Part shown: positions 1-10,994 of the stretch, one piece after another
Numbering within the stretch: the first letter of the stretch is position 1
How the letters are laid out: each line of letters opens with the position of its first letter
Origin: Aplidium turbinatum
Taxonomy: Eukaryota; Chordata; Ascidiacea; Aplousobranchia; Polyclinidae
Direction: 5' to 3'
Assembly: GCA_918807975.1 (NCBI GenBank)
Contig: OU964931.1
Coordinates: 6,644,251-6,708,250, forward strand
DNA: 64,000 nt
Position numbers and translations under genes: made by a program
The notes under the pieces: model-generated
Seen by the model: the letters and a program-made list of their open reading frames with translations, nothing else
What the model was told of the DNA's origin: nothing
The model's database searches: none

Positions 1-53
1 CCAATATCAATACCAATATCAATATCAATATCATTGCAATATCAATATCAATA
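1..53. repeat. ATATCA-type microsatellite
   Basis: Imperfect tandem run of a six-base unit close to CAATAT/ATATCA, running off the left edge of the window. No function is implied. Confidence 0.85.
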
Positions 54-539
54 CTATTGTGGAGTGTATTTGCTAGGCTCACCCGCTCAATCCCATCATC
101 TACCAGTCCCAAGCCAGACAATGACCACTGCACACGGTTTATATCCAGCCCGTATCGATCAAGAAGAGGAGATCTCCAAGCGTAAGTTCAATAGTACTGG
201 TTCATTGCATTTGAATGCAAAGTAACAAATAAAAATACATCAAGTTTTGTGAGTCTCTTTTGGTCTTTATAGACTATACTCTATATGAATAGGCTTGATT
301 GAGTGGTGACTTCGCTTTTTGGTCCTTTGGGCTGGCCGGGCCGTGAGATCTGTACAGTGTGACATCGTAATTTAATGTAGGGCCACATACTCCATCCAGA
401 CTGGAGAGGCTACAGAACTCACCGAAGCTACAGAGACCGACAGCAATGAACAATGAAAGAACTGCAACCACTCCTCGATCTGGAAGCCCAGCACGTAAGA
501 ATCTGTGATAGATTCCACATTCACATCATGACTTGTCTG

Positions 540-645
540 CTGCCTGGTCGAGTGGTGATAACGTTGGTTCGACACCGCTCCAGAGCACACGCCTGTGTCT
601 CAGCAAGGCACTTATTACCGTGCCAAAGTAATGAGAGCAGCTGAC
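540..645 (+). mobile_element. tRNA-derived SINE fragment
   Basis: A pol III box-B-like GGTTCGACACC follows a box-A-like TGGTCGAGTGG at a tRNA-like distance. The next ~60 bases (CGCTCCAGAGCA and onwards) recur on the minus strand near 52525-52680, so this is a dispersed family and not a tRNA gene. Confidence 0.55.
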
Positions 646-1470
646 TCGATGACCACTGACCAGATTCCCCTTCTCTGCTTCCTGTTGTCTGTTTTGTATT
701 TGTGCAAAATATTTTTTATCATCTTGTTGATGTTTATTTTCTGATCTATTTATGTTTATTCGAAAGAAGCTTCATACTCAAAGTATTGCAGAGTCATATT
801 TGTTGCGCCTATTGAACAAGTGCGCAATGCCTGGTCTGTTTTCGTCACACTTGAAAATTCAATCGGAACTAACTTAGTCTTGAATTGCAATAGAATTCAC
901 TCCTTGCATCATTTTTCATTCGTATCCCAATTCCAGTTAAAGCTCCCGGAGCATTCTCCAGGAGTCTTCTTCCCCCATCGCGGATTAAGCAAACGTCAAG
1001 CTCCAACTCGCATTTCACCGAACCAACCAACCGTGACGAGAAGCACCCAACGAGTGAGTGAATCATTGTCTCTTAACGTTTTCTTTATGTCTGTAACATT
1101 TTATAGGCTACCTCCCGAGCTCCAGTGCCTGTGCTGAACGGCATGCGGTGGCTCCTATAGTTTATCAACTTAAGCATTGCGATTTTTAAATCACTGAGAT
1201 ATAGTTATTAGGTGGTTTTAAAAAGTAACCTACCAATTGATATTAAATTTCATTCTAAAAGAACCGATTTCGCTATGAAAATAAACGCGCTAAAAAAAGA
1301 TGATTTTCAAACTGATTATTATTTTTAATTTTGACAACAGATTTACTGGTTTGGGTGACATTGTTCAAAAGTAATGCAAAAAGTTACGAAGTAACATAGA
1401 TATTGAACTCAAATGTTTTCGCCAAAAAATCTACACGGGTGTGGTATTCTAAAATTACTTCTCTTCCAAA

Positions 1471-1570
1471 CCCAGACGCCGAAATCCATCATTTTTACAT
1501 TGTTTCAACATCTGCAAACGTTGAACCATCATCTGCAAACGTATAAAAATGACGGATTTTATTGTCTGGG
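1471..1570. mobile_element. Palindromic MITE, CCCAGAC family
   Basis: Left end CCCAGACGCC and right end ATTGTCTGGG are near complements, and the inner arms (ATCCATCATTTTTAC / ATAAAAATGACGGAT) also pair. The whole 100 bp can fold back on itself. Related copies or half copies occur at 2264, 35339, 36308, 36544, 39074 and 47436. No coding capacity; the superfamily is not identifiable because no clear target duplication is seen. Confidence 0.75.
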
Positions 1571-2263
1571 AAGCTATACTGAACTGATTAATTATTGAAG
1601 TGGTTGGTATCAAACTGTATTCCTTTAGCGTATCGTCCTGCAGCCAAGTCATCCCTCATGGCTCCTCCGTCCAGGGTATCTCGACTACAACCAAAGAGTG
1701 GTCTATCTACTCCTGGAGCATCTTCAGCAATACCATCAAGTTAGTTCTGCTTTACTATTCCTCAGTAAACCAGAATATATGGTTGTGACTTGTGAGTTAC
1801 TCTTTGATGACATACAGTAGTTTATTTCTAACAGAAGTGTAAACCAAAACTCCAAGCACTGGACGAGGAACCGGACTGGATTAAACGAACGCTTTTGAAT
1901 TATTTGCATCGAAATTAACAACAATTAAATTAATTTTTTAGTGCGAAGAAGTCTTCCAGGTCCCCGCACTGCCTCTCCTATGACGTCACAACGACGGTCG
2001 CTGCCCCGTCCCAGCCATACATCGACGACGATGAAGTACAAGCAGTCCCCCCGACTTGCCCCAAAAAAATCAAGTCCCCCTCCCTCAGAAGTCTGGGGTG
2101 AAGATGAAGAAGTGTATTGAAGTGGGCACTCTTGCTCAGCGCCATGTCTTCGGTATTGGCATCTACTACGAAGCTTGTGCACCGGTACTCGAGTGTGGTT
2201 AGCGATGGGAAGTTGTTTCCGCATTTTGAGAGTCATTAGCGCTGCGCCGACGAGCTATATTTT

Positions 2264-2340
2264 CCCAGCTCGCAAATTCCTTCTTTTTACATTGACTCTA
2301 CATCTGCAGAATGTAAAAAGAACGGATTTTGCTGGTTAGG
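2264..2340. mobile_element. Palindromic MITE, CCCAGAC family (diverged)
   Basis: The arms TTCTTTTTACATT and AATGTAAAAAGAA flank a CATCTGCAG centre. The ends (CCCAGCTCGC / TTTTGCTGGTTAGG) are decayed versions of the family ends seen at 1471-1570. Confidence 0.6.
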
Positions 2341-4464
2341 TTACATGCTCGAATTGAAAGTTTCATGTCTATCGTCGCTGCTGCACCGATGTGGTTAGCC
2401 AACGACGGCTGTGCTGATGAGTACTAACAATTTAGCCCAATGCTGATGCAAGGTGGAAACGCATAAAACCTTCAAGATTTTCTTATGGCTTCACGATATT
2501 TTCTACTTCAAGCAAGTGAAGTATCTTTGCACGATCAGTATGTGAGTAGCTTGTTCATGTGTGGCGCAATAATATTCCACGCAATATTTTCATCATAATA
2601 GTTTCTTGGTCATAGGCCAAAAAGCTTTCTGTCCAGGGTAACAAAGTTGGGAGACCAAAAGAGAGATAAATATTGGTGAGAGAAGACATCAGGGTAAGGA
2701 ACCTCGATACAATCAACTCCAACGACGGGAAACATGGTGAAATGGCTGCAAGGACAAATGACAGGTCTCATCTACCAAAGAAGAGACGACTGGATGACGA
2801 TTAGACAGAATCAGTTTCTTTGTTGTAACCACAACTGTAGCGTTGTGGTTGAATTTGTGCGGTGTGCACATTAGTTACTTTTTCTGTACAAGTTCCGACT
2901 TGCTTCATACTTAGCTTTAAAGGAAAGCACATCTCTATTCATATTCAGTTTCTTAACGCGATCATGGCTGTCAATAACCTATGTACATTACACAGTATCA
3001 CCTTCCACGAGCATGTTTTCAATTGGCTAGACATATGGTCTCCTGTCATTAAGGAGGTTTGTGTTATCAAACTCTTGTTGTTTAAATGCTGTCAAGGAGG
3101 TTTGTGTTTCCAACTTAACGGTACTGTCCACTTGTGATGTTACTTTAGAGTCAATTTATTCGTGTTACTTTTTCTGTTCTGTCCGCATAGTATAAACTGT
3201 GTTGTGTTTTTTTTTAGTCAAATTGCATTTTAAGTTCGCATTTCAGCCGAGTGATCAATCAGTGTTAAGTTGCTTTTTTGCATATATCGTGTGTTTGCTA
3301 CTTTAGTGTTGCTACAATCTATCTTTGCATTAACTTGCATGCACCATTTGCAATACCCAATCGCTCAATCTATGAAGTTTTGTAGAATAGTAAATACATC
3401 AGCGCGAGGTTTTTGGGGCGGAGGGCATCGGGGGGAAAATATAAAAGAAAAAAAATAAGAAAAATACTCGAGTCTTCAAAGAAAAGTCTTACAAAGTCAA
3501 GTCCTACAAAGAAAATGTAATAGTCTTACAATTACATTACTCTACGCTTTAGGAAATTAATGGTTTTATTGAATGATCTGCTTAAAACTTTCAGTTTGAT
3601 CCTGGCAACCGTGTACCTTTTCCTGGTAACCTGTTGTAGTTGCAGCATATTCTTCGGTGTTGCTACATTTTGTTTCAAGTTTCCACAGTACTTTGTGTCT
3701 ATTTCGACGCTTTTAACAATTCTTAGCACTTTTCTAAAGTCATAACAGAATGATGTTTCGACCTTGCGGGTGTCAAGCTGTTATTAAATTTACTGCGGAA
3801 TGTCAGTCTTGTGTACCCAAAGCAACGCGCAATTGTTCATAATAATATACGTACAATGCATCACTGTTTTATTTCTATCTTGATATGTCGTCGCATGTTT
3901 TCAATCGCGAAATGTTATTTTTTAAAAAGCTACTCTTCACAATTTCGCATTAGAACATCTTTTGATCCCTACCCCAAAGAAGATGTCACATGCAAATTAT
4001 TTAAGTTCTTGTGTTTTTATGAAGATTATTTTTGTTGCTATAGCTTGATAATTCTTTGAGGTTGTTCACTGCTGGGTGTGGGAATGGCGTGATCTTCAAG
4101 TGACGATTTTGTGGTTTGTTGCAAAAAAATGGAATTTATTTTGTGATTTCCACCACGATTCTGATGATTATGATGAAACAACGTTAATTATTTCAACAAG
4201 AGCAGAATAAATTCACGTTTCAACTAGCTTTTGTCTCGTTTGTTGCACTGCAAAACTTCAAATGACTGACTAACTAGTTAACTACGGTCGTGGTATGAAA
4301 TTTGTAGGGTTGGTTTGTGGTGGCTACAAAGTTTGATGATAGCGAGAATACAGACTACCAGTGCCGACCGCGCGTATACACGCGGCATTGTGGTGTCATT
4401 TGATAAATAGATAAATCTGGTCTTTTTGTTTGCCAAACTGCATGAGTCTGACTGTTTTAGAAAG

Positions 4465-4581
4465 ACAACAAACAGTGTACCAGCCTCATTTTTTAAATCA
4501 AATATCGATTTCAACTAAAGATGCTTTAAAAGCGAAATCGATATTTGATTAAAAAAATGAGGCTGGTACACTGTTTGTTGT
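4465..4581. repeat. Near-perfect 47-bp inverted repeat (hairpin)
   Basis: Arm 4465-4511 and arm 4535-4581 are reverse complements over 47 bases with a single mismatch in the poly-T tract, separated by 23 bases. It lies ~100 bp left of the pogo-like element. The near identity suggests a young inverted duplication or an intact foldback; a transcript would form a long hairpin. Confidence 0.9.
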
Positions 4582-4677
4582 GTTGAGCAACAGGACGAGA
4601 CTAAAGATAAGAGACAGTAAACCGCTTCAAGTGGACAGTTTGCTGGGTGGTTCACTAAAAACAGAAAAGTTTTATTA

Positions 4678-6440
4678 CCGTAAACCGGGGCTACTTTGAA
4701 CGCCAGGGTAACTTTGAACATTTTTTTTTATTTTGTTTGTTCATTGTATGTTTACCTAAAAACGTATCTTCGCTTATTTTATTTTTCTGTTTAGCAGTCA
4801 ATTTGTAAATAGTGTATGGTAAACTATTTATGGACACCCTTTCTGTTCGAAAAAAAAGAAGATTGCTGCTTTGAGACTAGTTTGCTTTCAACCTCGATTT
4901 TGAGGGAAATAATCAGTTTTGGCAAGGTAAGAATACTTCACTGTGTGTCTGAGTGGTTTTAACGCTTTTGGCCAAGACCTTTTTATCAATTGAAGGGTAA
5001 GTCATAAGCAAGTTATATCAATATGCACATCGAGTTTTTTTGTAGTAGTTTTGAAAAGCTTGAGTCATATGCTAGATGGGGTTACTTTGAACAGTATTCT
5101 GGGGTTACTTTGAACGTCAAAAGTGGATTTCGAAAATGCGGTATTCATCCTTTCGATCCGCAAAAAGTGTTGGAACGGCTTCCAGACTATGATTTGAATG
5201 AAAATGGCGATGCCAGTACCGGTACCGACACAGCTCGCAGAGTGTCAGATGCAGTTCTTGGAGTGCTCAGAATGATGTGGATGAGGACAGACCAAAGAAG
5301 AGAAGAAAGAAGATCAATGCCATTCCAGGGAAAAGCATCACATGTGATGAGATAGCAGAAGCAGGTGAGCACCAGAGCACATACCGGTAACCATTCTTTT
5401 ATTTCTAGAATCCTCTGTTTTGTTAGTTTTATTGCAAAGGTTAAATAACTTAATTTTATGTACCAGTACTGGTATTGGTGTCTAATATATTTCTGCTATG
5501 AAAGCACATCATTAACTTCATTCGATTTCATTGCACTGCTGTTCTGGATAAATATTTTTGCAGGCACATCTAAAAGTGCAACTGCAGTTACCGGTACGGA
5601 CGGTGAAGATGAATCGGAAGGCGATGAGTCGTATGAGGACGAAAGCATAGAAGATGGTGCTTCAGAGGATGATACGGTTTCTGATGGTGATATTGAAGAA
5701 AATAAAGCAGAAGAATCTAACAAAAAATATATTGCAATTGGAGAGTACATAATTGTTGAATACGAAGAGCAACAGTTTCCCGGTAAAGTGACAAGTGTTG
5801 AGAGCGAAGGAGCGGTGGTATCGACATTGACAAAGTGCAATCGAAATGGATGGAGATGGCCCCAAACCGAAGATGAGATGCTCTATGAGTGGGATGATAT
5901 TGTCAAAGTACAGCCCAAAGCCATTCCTCTGAATAACAGAAATATTCTTCGATTTCCTGACTTCGAATACATGTGGGGAAAGTAGTTGCAAAACCTACGT
6001 TAATATGAACTGTTTTGAGCCATATTCCTTGTCTTCCTGTAGCATAATAATTGCTATTGCCAATTCGTGTACCAGTTTGTGTAAATATGTTCTCTTCAGT
6101 GAAATATGTTGTTTATTGTCAATATACTACGGTACCGATATCAAAAAGGCTTTTTAAAAACTTTCAATGTGTTTAAAGTAACCTCATATACAGCCAAATT
6201 TGAACAAACGTAAACAATTCACGTCTGTTCAAAGTAACCCCGATCACGGGGTTACTTTGAACACCGACAATTTTCTAAAAAAAGCGGTTAAGATAGAGAT
6301 TAAAACTGAATGTTGTTTGTGCTATTTAGAGACCTAGTTGGTCCCCCTAACATATTGCAATTTAGTGCGGATAGGTTAAGAAACCGCTGATGCACTTCAT
6401 TTTGAAGTCAAAAAGCGTTCAATGTAGCCCCGGTTTACGG
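4678..6440 (+). mobile_element. pogo-like DNA transposon, internally deleted
   Basis: The terminal inverted repeats start CCGTAAACCGGGGCTAC at both ends and match at about 25 of 26 bases. They are bordered by TA on each side (4676-4677 and 6441-6442), as expected for the Tc1/mariner/pogo group. A motif GGGTTACTTTGAAC or its complement recurs inside near both ends (about 4690, 5073, 5101, 6172, 6218, 6248), forming subterminal repeats. The 1.76-kb body keeps only the 3' part of a transposase gene (5104-5985), so the copy is non-autonomous. It was probably made by an internal deletion that joined a left subterminal repeat to coding sequence near 5115. Confidence 0.85.
5104..5985 (+). pseudogene. 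3' end of a pogo/Tigger-like transposase gene
   Basis: Exon A (to 5364) encodes a DDE-transposase C-terminal signature, GFRKCGIHPFDPQKVLERLP, then a basic tract (RPKKRRKK). A donor GTGAGC at 5365 and an acceptor TTTGCAG just before 5564 remove an intron of about 200 bp, in phase. Exon B continues through a very acidic stretch into a compact domain (IGEYIIVEYEEQQFPGKV, later NGWRWPQTEDEMLYEWDDI), a C-terminal module I associate with invertebrate pogo/jerky-like transposases. A one-base shift of frame separates the signature part of exon A from its basic tail, around 5230-5270. The catalytic DDE core is missing altogether. The first part of the long open frame from 5458 is intron read-through. 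Family assignment is by motif only. Confidence 0.7.
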
Positions 6441-6947
6441 TAGTTAATGTTTTAGAAAGAGGAAGACTTGTATTGTCTAAAAGTTGAAAGAAATTACTAA
6501 GTTTATATTTAAATTTTTTCTGCAATTATCAATTATTTACAAAAAACTGTCATTTTTTGTGCAAAGTGAGGTATATCCAGTATCCACGTCTTTCTTCGCA
6601 AAACGCGTCGATATCTCCGTGACAACCTTTGTGCGGCAAGCGTAGTACTTGCCTGACATCTACCGGTGAAGTTTATCGCAGTTTGAAGATTTTTTTCAGA
6701 TATCTAAACGGAAGCGAAAAAAAATCAAAAAAACACAGAATTTTTGTAGTTTGTCAGAAATTTTAGTCATTTAAGGCATTTTAAAAAGAAAATACACAAA
6801 ATTTGTAAACATACTGTAAAAGACTGTTGAAAATGCAACAACTTTCATGTTCTGATTTTTTTTCTAGCAGTTACGGTGCTCCAAATACAGCAGTTCAAAA
6901 TCAAAGCCTTTGCTCAAGCTAAATCCTGAAAATTTCATCAAAAAAAG

Positions 6948-7209
6948 CAATCTTTACCCTCGGACTGACAAAACCTTCATATGTTATTCCTGGTAGTTTC
7001 GCATACTTGTAGAGGCTCTTGACGCAGGGGCCAGGGCCGGTTACCAAGACGAGTAAAGTTTTTCCAATTGTTGAAGTGTTTTTGCCGGGGAAATCTTCCA
7101 TTCACTAGGTGCCGCTAAATGAAGAGCAGTCCTGAAATGCGTTGCTCAAGCGCACACCTCCAGAGTCGATCTTGAGCCGGGCGCGTAACCACTGAGCTAA
7201 CGAGGCGAA
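6948..7209 (-). mobile_element. tRNA-derived SINE, family A
   Basis: On the minus strand the 5' end is tRNA-like (box A TTAGCTCAGTGG, then a decayed box B), followed by a body that includes GGCCCTGGCCCCTGCGTCAA. The 3' end is near CAGTCCGAGGGTAAAG. Full or partial copies occur at 7318-7739, 41806-42078, 8597-8715 and 33575-34050. Confidence 0.8.
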
Positions 7210-7317
7210 CAATTCTGTGGTCAGATCATAAGCTTTGGACAGATCTCGTTACATTTTAAGAACACAAAAAGTATTATCTACACAACCTCAGATCTAAAGT
7301 ATCGGTTTGGTTTTAAA

Positions 7318-7739
7318 TTTTTATTCTCGGTCTGACAAAGCCTTGATAGGTTATTCCGTAGCCGGTCATTTGGTCGACAGGACATTTGGGTTAGAGTTAG
7401 ATTAGAGTTATAGGGTTAGGTAACCCTGGGTTAGGGTTAGTTAACCCTAACTCTAAAATTAATCGTTCTGTCGACCAAATGACCGGGTACCGTTATTTCT
7501 GGTAGTTTCGCATACTTGTAGAATGTAGAGGCTTTTGACGCAGGGCCGGTTACCGAGATTGACAGAGTGAAGTTTCCGATTGTTGAAATGTGACATTGCC
7601 TGGAAATATCTATCCATAATGTGCCGCTGAATGTAGAGCAGTCCTGAACTGAGTTGCTCAAGCGCATACCCGGAGAGTCGAACCAGCGCCGCTTGGCGTT
7701 CTTGAGCCGAGCGCGTTACCACTGAGCTAACTGGGCGGA
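7318..7739 (-). mobile_element. tRNA-derived SINE, family A, split by a MITE
   Basis: This is the best-preserved tRNA-like head in the family: on the minus strand TCCGCCCAGTTAGCTCAG, then GGTTCGACTCTC. A 136-bp palindromic MITE (7357-7492) sits within the 3' part, so the MITE is younger. Just beyond the head, 7741-7780 carries an inverted copy of the SINE's own 3' tail (GGCTTTGTCAGTCCGAGGAT), suggesting a second, head-to-head, mostly deleted copy. Confidence 0.8.
7357..7492. mobile_element. Palindromic MITE with telomere-like interior
   Basis: The ends CCGGTCATTTGGTCGACAG and CTGTCGACCAAATGACCGG are perfect complements. The interior is a run of GGGTTAG/TTAACCC-type words that also pair across the centre. 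It splits a SINE, and compared with the SINE copy at 41806 the flanks suggest a short target duplication (TTATTC/TTATTT). The TTAGGG-like words belong to the element and are not a telomere. Confidence 0.8.
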
Positions 7740-8596
7740 CACCAATCAAGGCTTTGTCAGTCCGAGGATAAAGATTCAAAACCAACCAACTGTGCAAATC
7801 AACAAACTTTACTTACGACCACTGCTTTCACTTGCTAATAGCACCCTTTAAAAATACAAAATCTTGAAAGCATTTCACTTTATCAAATGATCCAAAGCGA
7901 ACTAATAAAGTCAAAGTATTCATTTTTTGTGACTAGGCTAAGTCGAAGTTGAGTTACTGATTAAAAACGTTCATTTCTGTCACACGATCACGACATTCAT
8001 TAGCCTATAGCTAATATTAGCAGATATCAATTTTAGGCATTTACTTTTTTGACAAATCCTCTTTAACTCAAATAAATAGTTTTTGTAACATTTACCGACA
8101 AATTTGAATAAAAGATAAATATTAAAAGTGTTTATCGGAGCTTAGCTAAATGTCGATTCCAAAAATGTGGGTTACCCACTTCAGTCCCACACGGAAATGA
8201 AATATAAAGATCAAAGCCACCATGAAACGGTCATCTATCTCAAGTGAATTGTTTGCAGCAAAGCATAATGCAAGCTTAATGGCATTGTCAAGATAGTTGT
8301 TGAAGGTCAAATTAAATTGAATCTAAACATAAACGTTAATCTTTAAATGTTTCTCAGCAATCAGTTGTAGCAAGATTTGACAACGATAGACACGTGTTTC
8401 ACGCATGGAGCTGAACTCATCAACATGAGGCTGGACTTATCAACAATGCAGCACTAATTCATGTGACAGAGCTTTATTTCAGGCCGTGCTGCATTTTGAA
8501 AGAGGTCGACACACTTTCACTTGCTTATGGGAATCTTCAATCTGAAAGCCTCTTTGAAAAATTGATCCTGACACTTTCTTGTACAGACTTTAAACC

Positions 8597-8715
8597 ACTG
8601 ACGCAGGCCGTCGTCGAGCTTAACAAAGTGAAGTTTCGGCTATTGTAAAAACGTTGTCTGTAAATCATTCACCCAGTAGGTGTCCCTAAATGCAGAACTT
8701 GTTTTTCAAGCGCGT
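8597..8715 (-). mobile_element. SINE family A fragment (old)
   Basis: It aligns over about 120 bp with the body of the SINE at 7318-7739 (GACGCAGG, AGTGAAGTTTC, then AGGTGTCCCTAAATG), with many differences. The tRNA-like head is not recognisable. Confidence 0.55.
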
Positions 8716-9706
8716 TTTTCAGGCGCACAGCCGTTTTCAATGGGAATGGGTTGGCGTCTGATTCTTTGACTGACGCACTAAAGGGTGGAAAATAGATTTT
8801 ACGTTCTACGTAACATTGTACAGACTATACAGGCCACTAACTTCAGTCAAATGTAAAATGGGACCCACATTCTACGATCTGTGACGTCATAAGTGGGAGC
8901 AAAAAGTGTGATTGTCCATGGCGCTGGGAATCATAGCTGCCACAAGGCACAAGAGTCGAACTGTCGTTGTTTGATCTTGCGGTTTCAAACGAGTGAACTT
9001 TTGCCAAGATTAGTTGGTTGGTACCAGTACACATATAAACAAAGAATTTATTATATTTTAGTTATTATCCTATATCATAAGCGTCACATAAAATGTAGCC
9101 CACATTCAATCATTTCATCACTTCGCACACTGCCGTTTTTGCTCACATTCAAGCTTGAACCGTTCTCGAAAAAATTATTTTGTCTGTCGAAGGTAAAAAG
9201 GTGAAATTGATACCAATCGTATATGACAAACCTTTGGCACTAACGCGAGTGACGTAATTTCTCGAGGCCGCCTTACTTTTAGCAACCTCGGTGACTTGAT
9301 ATCAAATAATCTCGAGTCAAGTAGGCTAAGCTACTTTTCAAAAAACTGGTTTAAAAACCACGAGCTGAAAAAGCGAAACTACCATAAGGAACTACTTAAA
9401 CTACGAAGGGTCTGACTAGTTTCTAAATATAATATAACGGCTGAGTGCTGATTATGTTTTATTTTTCGGTTTTCTATCAAACGTTTTTTTTTAGTATAGA
9501 CCTGGCTAGACTACTTGTTTATGTGTCGCATTGTATTTATTTTCTGTATTAAAAAATAGTAAAGAGTCATCGCTACGTTGTAGGGCTGTAGGTTATTCCA
9601 ATCACGTTTTGACAGATTGAAATATTTCATATTTCTTAGATTATGTTAAAAAGAGAAGCCGTCATGGAAAATTGACTAATCGCAGTTTCTTATTTGTACT
9701 ACGGTA

Positions 9707-9839
9707 TGTTTTTTCCAAACGTTATGTTGTTTCCAATATTAAAATTAGGCATAGCCTATCTACGTAAACTGTTAACGTTTTTTCCCAAACGTTATGTTTT
9801 TTTCCCAAATTAAACTATTAGGCATATCTACGTAGGCTA
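9707..9839. repeat. Diverged tandem duplication with reciprocal TA-NNN-TA scars
   Basis: Two copies of a ~65-bp unit (from 9707 and 9777) share GTTTTTTCC(C)AAACGTTATG and GGCATA...TCTACGTA. Copy 1 has TAGCCTA at 9752-9758 where copy 2 has TA. Copy 2 has TAGGCTA at 9833-9839 where copy 1 has TA. This is direct evidence for 5-bp insertions at TA. Confidence 0.75.
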
Positions 9840-9962
9840 TTGCAGCTGCATTGTTGTTGCAGAAGCTGTCGTCAACTGTAGTTATATATTTTAGATTAAC
9901 AACTTGTCACAAGCCAAAGCGTTGACTTGGGGTCTAGTTTAGAAGGCACTTTTGAGTCTGGG

Positions 9963-10126
9963 CCAGGGACGATTTTAGGGGCTCGTAAATTTTCCAAGGG
10001 GCCAAAAACTTGAAGAAACCACCGCGTATTCTTTGGACATAATGCGTTTTTCTTAGTAGTGTCTTGATTTAGGGCCCGAGGATGTCATTGGTACAGGGCC
10101 CAAGCTATTTTCTCAATAGCCCTGGT
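9963..10126. mobile_element. hAT-type MITE copy, decayed
   Basis: It shares AATTTTCCAAGGGGCC, GCGTATTCTTTG, TCTTGATTTAGGGCCCGAG and an end AGCCCTGG with the better copy at 51077-51302. The left end is changed (CAGGGACGATTTTAGGGG) and no target duplication can be seen. Confidence 0.55.
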
Positions 10127-10994
10127 CGTAAGTTTAATTCTGTTCCCCTTTTGGTCGTCTACTTGAGAGAATGGCCAGCTCCCGTGGCTACATCCACATA
10201 CATCGTCACTCACGTGTCACTGTAGTTTGTATTGCTGCCAGTCGCACGTGGAGGACTTTGCCTATTCTTTCAATTTCGTCCATCCGAATGCCTCCCTTGG
10301 CCGATGGTAGGCTATGTGACAAAACAATGTAGGCTAGCTGTCATTAACGAGGTGCAAACTTTATTTACACAAGCCATTCAAATGAAGTTGAACTTCAGAA
10401 ACAAATTAAATATCACTTTCATATTCTCTTTGCCTATTGACGTTTTTTATATGCCAAAATAACGAGAGCAACTGACCAGTGGCGCCCGGGGCGGATTCAG
10501 ATTTTGCCGTCCCTTCAAGAAAAAGCATGTGAAAATGAAATGCGTTTTTTTTTTATCAGCACTGCAATACGCAACGTGCTTTTTTCAATTTGCGGTGTAA
10601 AGTCAGACGAACGTACCATTATAATTTAGTAATGTCCTCAATGCAAAAGCACAAAAACTGTTGCAGAACTAAAGTAATCAATTTGTAACCTTTTACAAGG
10701 CTACCCAAATTTGAAGAGCATGTTTCCGCCTCTGCTTAATAAAGGCTAGTAGGAATTTTGTAACGTATTAAAAACATAACGGCAGAAAAATTCATTTAAT
10801 TCATTTCTACTAGACTAGACTGTGTAATGTAGTGTAATATGAATATTTGCTTACCAATGTAATGATATAAACGCTTTCTTCTTTTGCTCATTGAACTTTC
10901 TTGACTTATTCGCAACGTAAGTTTTATAATTTTTCCATTAATTTTTATGTACTTACAATACTTTAAAATAAAATATGGATAGTATCATATAGAA

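Larger units (their letters stand above)
1..4460. other. Intergenic stretch, no supported host gene
   Basis: All open frames here are short and lack recognisable domains or splice-linked continuity. The stretch contains a SINE fragment near 540-645 and two copies of a palindromic MITE (1471-1570 and 2264-2340). Otherwise it is AT-rich unique-looking DNA. Confidence 0.6.
7800..9962. other. Intergenic stretch with little recognisable content
   Basis: There is one diverged SINE family A fragment (8597-8715, minus strand; shared words GACGCAGGCCG and AGTGAAGTTTC). A diverged tandem duplication lies at 9707-9839. No host exon could be supported. Confidence 0.5.

Noticed and set aside
5458-5563. 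N-terminal part of the 175-residue frame as coding
   Set aside because: It precedes a strong acceptor at 5563, and exon A joins after it in phase; this part is intron read-through.
7380-7450. TTAGGG/CCCTAA-like words suggesting a telomere or interstitial telomere
   Set aside because: They lie within a perfect-ended palindromic MITE and pair across its centre; unique DNA continues on both sides.
7680-7739. Minus-strand tRNA gene
   Set aside because: Same tRNA-like head occurs at 7150-7209 and 42010-42078 attached to the same SINE body.
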